DNA of 33,069 bases from a bacterium (lineage in GTDB: Bacteria > Verrucomicrobiota > Kiritimatiellia > CAIKKV01 > CAITUY01). Every line of letters begins with the position of its first letter. Position 1 is the first letter of the stretch. Location: positions 1 through 33,069 of the forward strand of contig JBAXWB010000044.1 in assembly GCA_037128595.1 (NCBI GenBank), given 5' to 3'. Under the pieces are notes generated by a model, which saw only the letters and a program-made list of their open reading frames with translations, was not told the origin of the DNA and searched no databases. Position numbers and translations under genes: made by a program. Below, piece by piece: positions 1-7,123 of the stretch.

Positions 1-3000
1 ACCATTCAAGAGATCGTAGTAACTGATGGCCGGAATGCCGTTGCTCATGACGACCAGGGAGGTGTAGAGACCCACGTCACCCGTGGCGTCGAGCGTAAAG
101 CGCTGCCAGGAGATCGGCCCGTTGGGCGGGGCCAGAATCCGGCCTTTGGCGAACTTGAGATCGCCGTTGAATTCGTCGTAATAGCTGACCGCGGGCAGGC
201 CGTTGAGGATGGCAGCGGAAAGATATTTGCCTACGCCGCCGCCGTCCGGAATATCCGCCAGCGGCCACGACCAGCCCAGGGAAGTGGAAGTGGAACGGGC
301 CACGCGCAAGGCACCTCCGGGCGCATCATAGTAACTGATCGCCACGGTGGTGCCGTCGAAAACCATTGAGTTATAGCCCCCGGCCGCGCCATCGCTGTCC
401 AACGTCACGGGGTCGCTCCATTGGGCACCGTTGGTTTCCGCCGCGCACACGAAGTAAGGATGCCCGGCGCCAACATTGTGGAAACAGACGGCCGGCGAGT
501 CCCATACCTGACGCAATTCCACATCGCCGAGCAGATCTCCAGCAGTGGACGCGACGAGCACCGGCGCCCCCCAGGCCGAGCCATTGGCGTTACTGGCGCG
601 GCGGTAGTTCAGCGTCCCTCCGTCGTTGTAGGTAATGGCCGGGAATCCATTGATAACCGCCAGCGAGCTGTGGTCTCCCGTGTTGTTTGCCGGATCCACT
701 GTCACGACGCTGCCCCAGACCGAGCCACCGGTGTCGTTGGCCCGCACGTATTGCAACTGCCCGGATGTGGTGGAACGGAAAATCGCCGCCGGGTTTCCAT
801 TTACCAACGTCATGGACATGGGCGCATAAGCCGCCGTGACACTCAACGGTGCGGCCCAAGTTGCGCCAGTGGTGCTGGTTGCCCGCACGAACTTGAAGCC
901 AAGCGAGACGTAGCCAATGGCCGGGTTACCGTTGGCGGTCAACAACTGGACGTTGCCACCTTCAGGGCTGGCGGCAGCCACCGTCACCGGCGTCCCCCAG
1001 GTCTGGCCGCGGGCATCCAAAGCCCCGACATATTTAAGAGTGCTGGTCGTCCCGTCCATATAGGCGATGGCCGGAAATCCCTGAATGATGGCGAGGGAAG
1101 GCCCGTAACCGGTGTAGCCCGCCGCGTCCACCGTGACGGGCCGCGCCCAGTGCGTCCCGTCAAAAAAAGCGTATTTCAAATCGCCGGCATCAACATCCTG
1201 GTAGGCCACCCCAAAGCCACCGTTAATCGCGGCGAGTGAAGTGGAAACGCCCACGTTTTTACCGGCATCAATGACCTCGTTCACCGCCACCCCCGCGCTC
1301 CAACCCCGACCGAGCAGGTTGGTCGCTTGGGCCATGCAGAGATCCGACTGGCGCGCGTCGTGATAAAAGACCACCGGCAGCCCGTTGGTCTGCAACACCT
1401 GATCCACCAGTCGCGCCGGCTCGATCAGTCCCAAGCCCGTGTTGAAATCAATGGAGCCTCTGGTCCAAGCATCGCCACTGGTCTGGCTGGCCGCGCGGTA
1501 ATGCAAAGCTCCATCCTTGTAATAGCAGATGGCGGGCACCGATCCGGAGAGTAGCAACCCGAGATCAGTGGCCTCCTCCACGTTGACCATGACTGGGGGC
1601 TTCCAACTGGCACCGTTGGCGTCTTGTGCGCGGGCGAATTGAACCGGAAAGCTGCCCACATACTCGACATGCGGGGGAAGATACGCACCCAACAGGCCCG
1701 TGCCGCTGGCCGTGGTGATCCGTTCCGTGGTGGCACCGCGATAAACCATGGCCGGCACCCCATTGATTAACGCCAAGCGAATGAACCGTCCGGCGTCGGC
1801 ACCGTCTTTGTGGAACACATTTTCTTGGGTGGTCGAAGAATGGCCATAACCTATCGGATGGGTGGTGGTGACGGTCTCAATTAAAATCGTGCCCTCACCC
1901 ACCGTGACGGGTAATCCCCAGGAACCACCGCCCTTATCCAGCGCGCGAACATAGCGCGCCTGGCTGACCGTCGAAGAGTTGGTCGCACAAGAGAGATCGG
2001 AGTAATAGGCTACGGCTGGGTTGCCGTTGACGACTTCCAGCGTCGCGAACGCACCCGCGCAACTGACGCCGCTCCCGCCAAGATCCAACACCAGGTCCAC
2101 CGGCCAAATCGTTCCGTTCGCGTCGGACGCGCGGACAAAGGCCAGATCACCGCTGGTGATGTCCTGGAAAGCCAGGGCCGGAATTCCGTTGACCACCTTC
2201 AGGGATGGGTAGGCGAGGCGATGGCCTGACGCGACCGTCACCTGACTGGCCGGCCAGGTGGTGCCGTTGGCATCCGTGGCACGGACATACTTCAATGTCC
2301 CCGCAGCGTCCGTAGTGAAACCAATCCCGGGGTTGCCGTTCACCAGCGTCAGGGTCGTGTGGGGGCCGGCGTCAGACGCGACCACGGTCATCGGCGCGCC
2401 CCACGAACTGCCAACGCTGTCGGTCGCGCGCACATAACGAATCGTTTTGGTCGCATCATCCCGATAACCGATGGCGGGATTGCCGTTCACCACCAGCAGG
2501 GAAGTCCAGGAACCACCCGCGCCGGGCGCATTCACCGCCACGGGTGCCGACCAGGTATTGCCCGTATTGTCCAAGGCCCGCACGAAATAGAGACGATTGT
2601 TCACCGCGTCAAAAAAGCTGATGGCCGGATTGCCGGCAACGGTGGCCATGGCGTTGTATTGCCCGAAATCATTGCGCTGATCCACGAGCGTCGCCGGGGA
2701 GGAGAACTTGTCATAAACCACCGCACTGTTGGCGGGCAGGCTGCCGATCTTCAGCGTAAAGTCCGTGGCCGTCTTCCCGAGCAGGCTGATCGAATCCGGG
2801 CTGATGAGCGTCGTCTCGTTCGTGCGTTCGAGGTCATAACTGAGCACCGGCGGCACGCCGAAATTGCAGCCGAAGGGAGTAACAATCGTCAGCGGGTCAC
2901 CAAAGTCCACGCCGCTCTGGGCGTCCACGGCGATCCGGCCGGCGACGTATTTTCGAGCCAGTTGCGTTTGCCCGACGGTGCCTGCCGCGATTTGTGCGCT

Positions 3001-3513
3001 GGTCACCGCGTTGCTGGCGATCTTCACCGCCGTCACCGCGCCATCGGCCAGCATATTGCCGGAGATCGTGCCCGCGCCGATATTCGCCGGCGGGATCGTG
3101 CCACTGATACTGGCCGCGCTCACGCCGCCGGCGTAAATGGCGTAGGGCGTCGGCGTGATCGGTTGCCGCGGGCTCAGCGTGGAAAAACCGCCGCTGCCAT
3201 TCGTCCGCACCGCTATTTCCAACCAGCGGTTCGCGCCGGGGAACTGGGTGCCGAAATCCAGTGTCACCGTGAACAGTCCGTTGCTCACCGCCGTGGGGCT
3301 GTTGGTCAGGAGATAGCCTTGCTGCCCCCCGGCGCTGGCGGCGTCGTAAAGCCCAAAGCGCAGATCGTAAATTCCCGAGGCCGGGCCGCTGGCATTGTTC
3401 AGCCGCCCCTGATATGTGAACGCCGTGCCTTGGGCCTGGAGGTGGAGCGCGCCCGCCATGACGGCGAGCAGCGCAAGGAGGATTGTGCCGTATTTGTTTT
3501 TTATATTTTTCAT
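1..3513 (-). CDS. Large secreted repeat protein, C-terminus beyond window
   Basis: The frame stays open from an ATG at 3513 to the window edge, giving at least 1171 residues with the stop outside. It begins MKNIKNKYGTILLALLAVMA, a signal peptide ending near LHLQA. Next comes a segment reading TAFTYQGRLNNASGPASGIY, followed by DLRFGLYD, typical of large secreted PVC and Bacteroidetes-type proteins, and a low-complexity linker (ISGTIPPANIGAGTISGNML). From about residue 280 onward it is built of roughly 50-residue units with the pattern VNGNPAI-Y-D...LKYVRA-D-NG--W--PV-V, probably beta-propeller-like blades. Long open frames on the plus strand here are antisense shadows of the GC-rich repeats. 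No clear Shine-Dalgarno precedes the ATG. It lies 32 bp downstream of the small secreted gene and is probably co-transcribed with it. Location outside the cytoplasm is well supported; the exact function is unknown. Confidence 0.8.
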   Translation of the reverse strand, partial: MKNIKNKYGTILLALLAVMAGALHLQAQGTAFTYQGRLNNASGPASGIYDLRFGLYDAASAGGQQGYLLTNSPTAVSNGLFTVTLDFGTQFPGANRWLEIAVRTNGSGGFSTLSPRQPITPTPYAIYAGGVSAASISGTIPPANIGAGTISGNMLADGAVTAVKIASNAVTSAQIAAGTVGQTQLARKYVAGRIAVDAQSGVDFGDPLTIVTPFGCNFGVPPVLSYDLERTNETTLISPDSISLLGKTATDFTLKIGSLPANSAVVYDKFSSPATLVDQRNDFGQYNAMATVAGNPAISFFDAVNNRLYFVRALDNTGNTWSAPVAVNAPGAGGSWTSLLVVNGNPAIGYRDDATKTIRYVRATDSVGSSWGAPMTVVASDAGPHTTLTLVNGNPGIGFTTDAAGTLKYVRATDANGTTWPASQVTVASGHRLAYPSLKVVNGIPALAFQDITSGDLAFVRASDANGTIWPVDLVLDLGGSGVSCAGAFATLEVVNGNPAVAYYSDLSCATNSSTVSQARYVRALDKGGGSWGLPVTVGEGTILIETVTTTHPIGYGHSSTTQENVFHKDGADAGRFIRLALINGVPAMVYRGATTERITTASGTGLLGAYLPPHVEYVGSFPVQFARAQDANGASWKPPVMVNVEEATDLGLLLSGSVPAICYYKDGALHYRAASQTSGDAWTRGSIDFNTGLGLIEPARLVDQVLQTNGLPVVFYHDARQSDLCMAQATNLLGRGWSAGVAVNEVIDAGKNVGVSTSLAAINGGFGVAYQDVDAGDLKYAFFDGTHWARPVTVDAAGYTGYGPSLAIIQGFPAIAYMDGTTSTLKYVGALDARGQTWGTPVTVAAASPEGGNVQLLTANGNPAIGYVSLGFKFVRATSTTGATWAAPLSVTAAYAPMSMTLVNGNPAAIFRSTTSGQLQYVRANDTGGSVWGSVVTVDPANNTGDHSSLAVINGFPAITYNDGGTLNYRRASNANGSAWGAPVLVASTAGDLLGDVELRQVWDSPAVCFHNVGAGHPYFVCAAETNGAQWSDPVTLDSDGAAGGYNSMVFDGTTVAISYYDAPGGALRVARSTSTSLGWSWPLADIPDGGGVGKYLSAAILNGLPAVSYYDEFNGDLKFAKGRILAPPNGPISWQRFTLDATGDVGLYTSLVVMSNGIPAISYYDLLNG

Positions 3514-3545
3514 TTTGTTGATTGGTGATTGTTGGTTGGTGGCGT

Positions 3546-3980
3546 TTAAGGTTTATTCAGCCGGTAGAATCTTATCGGCACATTTGCCGGAAGGGTAACG
3601 GGATTGGTGGCTGCACTGGGTGAATTGATCCAGTTGGTTGTGCCGAGATTGACATTCTCCTGTAGTACGAATCCAGACGTGTCGGGAGTCCATGAAAGTG
3701 TGGCAAAACCTGCGACGTCTGGCATAATGCTCAGAGTTGGCCCATCCGCAATTTGCACGGCGATAGGCAGCGCCCAGAAGCCGCCGGTGACGGAATAGGG
3801 AGCATTGGTCAGCGCGCCGCTGGCATCATGCTGGCCGATTGTGCCGCTCACGGAAAAGACGCCGCCGGTGCTGGTGCCGCCGCCCCCGGCGATTTTATGC
3901 CAGTCGATGGAATACGCTTGTGACCAGACTGTACCCACAAACCCAAGCGCCAGGACCAGGAGGAGGAGCGCGGACTTCAA
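3546..3980 (-). CDS. Small secreted protein of PVC type (TTG start)
   Basis: This encodes 144 residues. A signal peptide (MKSALLLLVLALGFVGTVWS) precedes the pattern YSIDWHKIAGGGGTSTGG, then FSVSGTIGQ, a VTGGFW motif, and a C-terminus ending in FYRLNKP. This layout recurs in many Verrucomicrobia-type secreted proteins of unknown function and usually forms a beta-rich domain with a C-terminal surface-associated tail. The start is TTG, supported by AGGTGG six bases upstream; no ATG gives a better signal peptide. The start overlaps the stop of the upstream fragment (TTGA), which suggests translational coupling. The family resemblance is from recognition of the motif order; no biochemical role can be given. 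Confidence 0.8.
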   Translation of the reverse strand: MKSALLLLVLALGFVGTVWSQAYSIDWHKIAGGGGTSTGGVFSVSGTIGQHDASGALTNAPYSVTGGFWALPIAVQIADGPTLSIMPDVAGFATLSWTPDTSGFVLQENVNLGTTNWINSPSAATNPVTLPANVPIRFYRLNKP

Positions 3981-4309
3981 TGGGCACCACCTAACATGCG
4001 GTAGGAACCGGCCCGTTGGCCAATAGCCTCACCAAGAAAACTGATGGAAACACTTCCGCTGGTAAGGATGATCGCATCAATATCCGGCATAATGTCCGGA
4101 TCCGGAATATCGCCAATACAGATGATATCATCCACCCAGCCTGCATCGGCTCTGCTGGCCAACGACCCGTTCTGGGCATACATCCAGCGCAAGTCATGAG
4201 ACATGTCCGCGCCCTCGACCCTGTTTGTGATCTGCGCCCACGCACCTTTCGTGCCTGAAACGTTAGTCTCAACCGCCGCAATAGCCAATCCGCTCCAGAC
4301 GGTTTCCAA
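3977..4309 (-). pseudogene. C-terminal fragment of lectin/MAM-like secreted protein
   Basis: The frame contains GTKGAWAQITN, then LRWMYAQNGSL and DAGWVDDI. That order (W-Q-tail, LRW-Y-KDGS, DAGWVDDI) marks the end of the concanavalin-like domain common in secreted PVC proteins. After it comes SVSISFLGEA...YRML, a common C-terminal segment. The domain's front part, any signal peptide and a credible start codon are missing; the first in-frame initiator is an unsupported TTG at 4309. The final codons overlap the start of the next gene. I read it as the surviving tail of a decayed longer gene. A short active protein cannot be excluded. Confidence 0.5.
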
Positions 4310-4504
4310 ATGAGAACACGATGCCCCCTATAAACCTTGATTTCAAGAAAAGCTCCTCATATTGCCTACTAAGTCGATAAACTAACTCTTGTCTGGAATC
4401 AATGGCAAGCGCGGTAAATACCTCAATTGGAGTAGGGATGAGGCTGGCCATGGGGAGAGGGAGATATTGCTACTAAATTTAGTTCGCGTTCAAATTGAGG
4501 CCAA
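4310..4504. other. Gene-poor decayed stretch
   Basis: This part is AT-richer than its surroundings. It holds only a 60-codon minus-strand frame (4451-4269) that I do not recognise and that overlaps the lectin fragment out of frame. No signal peptide, RNA gene or clear repeat is visible. It lies between two gene remnants, so it is probably eroded sequence. Confidence 0.4.
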
Positions 4505-4553
4505 CAATCGAAGGGCTATCTGATGAAAGATACGCCCATCACCAAAGTGCTGG
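4505..4553 (+). pseudogene. Vestige of a NarL-type response regulator
   Basis: The translation reads QS-KGYLMKDTPITKVL, matching the end of the receiver domain of the NarL-type regulator at 22220-22891 (QSGAKGYLMKDTPIPKVL). The DNA matches for 23 consecutive bases (4511-4533 with 22529-22551) and most of the next 20. The similarity stops abruptly at about 4553, where a different remnant begins on the other strand. The conserved receiver lysine motif (GYLMKD) is present, but nothing else of the gene survives. Confidence 0.65.
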
Positions 4554-4648
4554 CTTTTCAGCATCTTCGGCATGGCACTCACAATTGCCTTCCGAAAGTC
4601 CTCACGGCCTGGGCGGAAGTAGTTCTTCAAAACTACGGTTGCATCGGA
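4553..4648 (-). pseudogene. Possible remnant of a tyrosine recombinase C-terminus
   Basis: The minus frame reads DATVVLKNYFRPGREDF followed by RKAIVSAMPKML. The spacing of VVLK-Y to a PGREDFR segment resembles the catalytic-tyrosine tail of some phage-type integrases. Only about 30 residues survive. They abut the NarL vestige at 4553, and there is no intact upstream box with the Arg/His residues. The identification rests on one short motif, so it is tentative. If right, it points to past site-specific integration here. Confidence 0.35.
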
Positions 4649-4764
4649 ATCAGGCACAGTCTGTTCACTTTGGATCAAAACAATACAGATCGCCGATCCA
4701 TCATTTTACACTCACATTCCCGAACTGGCTTCCTATCAACATGTTACATCACGACTGAAAATGT

Positions 4765-4780
4765 TGGCATACACCCTGCT
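4765..4780 (+). promoter_or_regulatory. Candidate sigma-54 (-24/-12) promoter
   Basis: TGGCATACACCCTGCT has TGGCA and TGCT with the GG and GC dinucleotides at the exact sigma-54 spacing (consensus TGGCAC-N5-TTGCA/T). It lies just before the transglutaminase/ankyrin operon, and an NtrC-type activator gene is nearby. Against it, the predicted transcription start near 4791 leaves a leader of only about 4 bases before the ATG at 4795. An inverted repeat, CAACAT at 4737 and ATGTTG at 4761, flanks the upstream side. Confidence 0.3.
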
Positions 4781-4794
4781 AGGTACAACAGCTC

Positions 4795-5325
4795 ATGAAG
4801 ACCACTCACATCGTTACCATGATTACCCTTGTCGGGTTGCTGACCATAAGAACGTCACACGCCGGAAACATCGAATCCGGGCGGGCGGGCGCAAGTTCCG
4901 TGGGCTGGTTTGCCAGAACTTTTGGCAATTTATCCTGGGAATCAGCGGTTATAGCAACCACGTCACCCTCGGATATCAGTTGGCAGGTCAGACGTCATGT
5001 CACGTACCGAGCCACACCGGTGTTGACATGGGAAGATGGCCGGGAAACCTGGGATCGAGGCTACGGTGACTGCAAGGCATTTGCTTATTGTGTTGCCGAC
5101 CTGTGCGAAGCCAAGGGGATCGTGTGCTGGGTATCGGTAGTTCGCCCAATCGGAGAGCACTACGGGCACGCCGTCACGATGGGGGTATGGGAGGGGAAGA
5201 TATGGATGTCGAGCAATGGCCTCTACGGCGAGTTCAAGTCACTGGATGAAACGCTGAAAGCATTATCCACCATTAAGGGATTTAATCACAAATCGCTCGA
5301 ATTCATTCCCCTTTCGCTGATGTAA
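4795..5325 (+). CDS. Secreted transglutaminase-like cysteine protease-fold protein
   Basis: This encodes 176 residues with an N-terminal signal peptide (MKTTHIVTMITLVGLLTIRT, cleavage near SHAG). The motif GYGDCKAFA places the candidate nucleophile at Cys93. His125 follows in GHAVTMG, and Asn141 in WMSSNG sits where the third catalytic residue is expected. This Cys-His-Asp/Asn order is that of bacterial transglutaminase-like (BTLCP-type) proteins, which cleave or cross-link peptides. At 176 residues it is little more than the core domain. The start lacks a clear ribosome binding site; a downstream ATG at 4819 would shorten the signal peptide and remove its lysine. The next gene starts 23 bp after the stop, so an operon with the ankyrin genes is likely. 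The substrate is unknown. Confidence 0.75.
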   Translation: MKTTHIVTMITLVGLLTIRTSHAGNIESGRAGASSVGWFARTFGNLSWESAVIATTSPSDISWQVRRHVTYRATPVLTWEDGRETWDRGYGDCKAFAYCVADLCEAKGIVCWVSVVRPIGEHYGHAVTMGVWEGKIWMSSNGLYGEFKSLDETLKALSTIKGFNHKSLEFIPLSLM

Positions 5326-5348
5326 AAACAAAAAGAAGGAAATAGACT

Positions 5349-5993
5349 ATGAAAACGACCCCACTGCAGAAGAACTCGAATTACGGAACCGCCATCATCG
5401 CTTCAGCCTGTCTCATCCTGTTGTGCCCCTTGACGGGACACGCAAACAGCGACAACGAACAAATATGGACGGCCGCTATTTACGGCGATCTGAAGACACT
5501 GGCCGCGTTAGTGAAATTGGACGCCAAGATGGTCGCCGCCCAAGACCGCTATGGAATGCTCCCCCTGCATTATGCGGCTGAGGCGGGACAACTCGATACT
5601 GTTAAATTCCTGCTCGCGAATGGCGCCGATATTATGGCACGCGACAACCGTGGCTGGACGGCGTTGCATCACGCCGTGGACAACAAACAAGCCGAGGTGA
5701 TGGAGTTGCTGATCGTGCACGGAGCGACAGTGGATGCTCAAAACACCATGCGGTGGACTCCACTCCACCTGGCGGTGTTTAAAAAGGACAAGACCATGGT
5801 TCTCGCCCTGATCAAGCGCGGGGCGGACGTATATTCGAAAACCAGCCGTGAACTCACTCCTTATAACCTGGCCGTTGACAGCGGAAAGCGGGACATCGTG
5901 GATCACCTTGTTGCCGCCATGGGTGACAGGCTCCATCAAGCACAAACGCCGATGCTCGCCATTACCGCCCCGAACCGGGGCACCTCACTATAG
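5349..5993 (+). CDS. Secreted ankyrin-repeat protein 1
   Basis: This encodes 214 residues. A hydrophobic segment at about residues 14-31 ending in GHA is a likely signal peptide. Ankyrin repeats follow: a degenerate one at about 36-66, then about 67-99 (LPLHYAAEAGQLDTVKFLLA), 100-132 (TALHHAV), 133-165 (TPLHLAV) and a weaker 166-190. Ankyrin repeats bind protein partners, and the export signal puts this binding in the periplasm or outside. AGAAGGA upstream of the ATG is a good ribosome binding site. It is a paralogue of the next gene, sharing the signal peptide layout, the sequence NGADIMARDNRGWTALHHAV in nearly the same form, and close DNA similarity. It probably acts with the transglutaminase-like protein encoded upstream. 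Confidence 0.85.
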   Translation: MKTTPLQKNSNYGTAIIASACLILLCPLTGHANSDNEQIWTAAIYGDLKTLAALVKLDAKMVAAQDRYGMLPLHYAAEAGQLDTVKFLLANGADIMARDNRGWTALHHAVDNKQAEVMELLIVHGATVDAQNTMRWTPLHLAVFKKDKTMVLALIKRGADVYSKTSRELTPYNLAVDSGKRDIVDHLVAAMGDRLHQAQTPMLAITAPNRGTSL

Positions 5994-6048
5994 GAACGAC
6001 GGCCGGACTTGCGAGACGCTAATCCTATCCAACGTAAAAACAAGGAAT

Positions 6049-6708
6049 ATGATTGTGAATACTACACTACACCTGAAACACCAGAACCCCGTCACCGCCC
6101 TCATCGCCGTAGCCTGCCTCATTCTATCGAATCCCCTGCCGGTCCGCGCGAACGGTGCCGAGCAACTCTGGACTCTTGCCGAGGCAGGCGATTTACAGTC
6201 GCTGACCTCGCTTGTGGGGTCGAACGCGACGTTGGTTTCCGCACATGACGGCTACGGGAAATCCGCCCTGCACTACGCGGCAGAGGCGGGTCAGGTCGAG
6301 ATCGTGAAATTCCTGCTGACCCATGGCGCCGATATCATGGCGCGGGACAATCGTCTGTGGACGCCTCTGCATCACGCGGTCAACAAAGACCACGCTGAAC
6401 TAGCGGCGTTGCTGGTCGCGGGTGGCGCCGAGGTGGATGCGCCCAACGCCATGAATTACTCACCCCTTCAACTAGCCGCCCGCAGCGAGAACGAACCCAT
6501 GACGCTCGCCCTGAACAAAGCCCGCGCGGAGCGGCTTGCAAGGCCACGGCCCACCCGTCAACTCCCTGCATCCGGCCTGGTGGCAAGCATCGGTCATCCC
6601 GCTCATCCGGTTGTCTCCTTGAGTAGCACACCCCAAGCTCACCCTTCGGTGTTGGCCCTTAATAATGACCTTCAAGCAAAACAGATGCTTGCCCTTTCAC
6701 TGAAATGA
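6049..6708 (+). CDS. Secreted ankyrin-repeat protein 2 (tandem paralogue)
   Basis: I start this gene at the ATG at 6049, behind AAGGA, which gives 219 residues. The frame is open back to 5848, but that part overlaps the previous gene out of frame. A signal peptide with a hydrophobic core (TALIAVACLILSN) ends near VRANG. Three to four ankyrin repeats follow (YGKSALHYAAEAGQVEIVKF, LWTPLHHAV, NYSPLQLAA), with fewer complete repeats than its sister and a proline/serine-rich, probably unstructured tail from about residue 165. It clearly arose with the preceding gene by tandem duplication. It ends 19 bp before the receiver-domain gene, so the operon probably continues into it. The partner is unknown. 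Confidence 0.82.
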   Translation: MIVNTTLHLKHQNPVTALIAVACLILSNPLPVRANGAEQLWTLAEAGDLQSLTSLVGSNATLVSAHDGYGKSALHYAAEAGQVEIVKFLLTHGADIMARDNRLWTPLHHAVNKDHAELAALLVAGGAEVDAPNAMNYSPLQLAARSENEPMTLALNKARAERLARPRPTRQLPASGLVASIGHPAHPVVSLSSTPQAHPSVLALNNDLQAKQMLALSLK

Positions 6709-6727
6709 TCATGACAGGACAATCAAT

Positions 6728-7123
6728 ATGAAGACGCCAAAGAGAAAAATACTGTTGATTGATAACGATGTGATTCTCTCAAATATCGTGAGTTATGGTC
6801 TCGGGATGGTCGGATATGAGACAAGGGTGGAAAATATCTCAAGCCACTCACTGCTGGCCGTGCGCGCCTTCATGCCCGATCTGATACTGCTTGATTTGGT
6901 CATGCCGGGCATGGATGGAGTCGCCGTGACGCAACAGCTGAGAGAGCAGGAGGACATCTGCAGGATTCCCATCATCTATTTCACCTCCATGTTGAGCACG
7001 GAAGAGGCGGCTCGTTTGTCGGAACAGGGAGAGCGGTTCCTGTGCAAACCCGCGAGCATCGACATGCTGAGGCAATACATTGAAACATTCTTCGGTTCGT
7101 GGCCTCCCCTACGGGGTGAGTAA
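6728..7123 (+). CDS. Single-domain response regulator (receiver only)
   Basis: These 131 residues consist only of a receiver domain. The acidic pocket is IDND, the phosphate acceptor is Asp56 in LILLDLVMPGMDG, Thr86 lies in IYFTSML and Lys107 in FLCKPAS, so it should accept phosphate. There is no output domain, as in CheY or Spo0F, so it acts by binding a partner or relaying phosphate. AGGA sits nine bases upstream of the ATG. It ends the secreted ankyrin operon, an odd place for a cytoplasmic signalling protein. Its 3' end overlaps the convergent NtrC-type gene by 15 bp. Likely donors are the hybrid or PAS kinases nearby; the sequence alone does not show which. Confidence 0.88.
   Translation: MKTPKRKILLIDNDVILSNIVSYGLGMVGYETRVENISSHSLLAVRAFMPDLILLDLVMPGMDGVAVTQQLREQEDICRIPIIYFTSMLSTEEAARLSEQGERFLCKPASIDMLRQYIETFFGSWPPLRGE

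Noticed and set aside
421-3528. Long plus-strand open frames (421-1239, 2359-3528)
   Set aside because: They are antisense to an uninterrupted minus-strand repeat protein with a signal peptide; their products are Arg/His-rich and match no domain.
4269-4451. 60-codon minus-strand frame
   Set aside because: No recognisable motif, and it overlaps the lectin fragment out of frame; probably chance.
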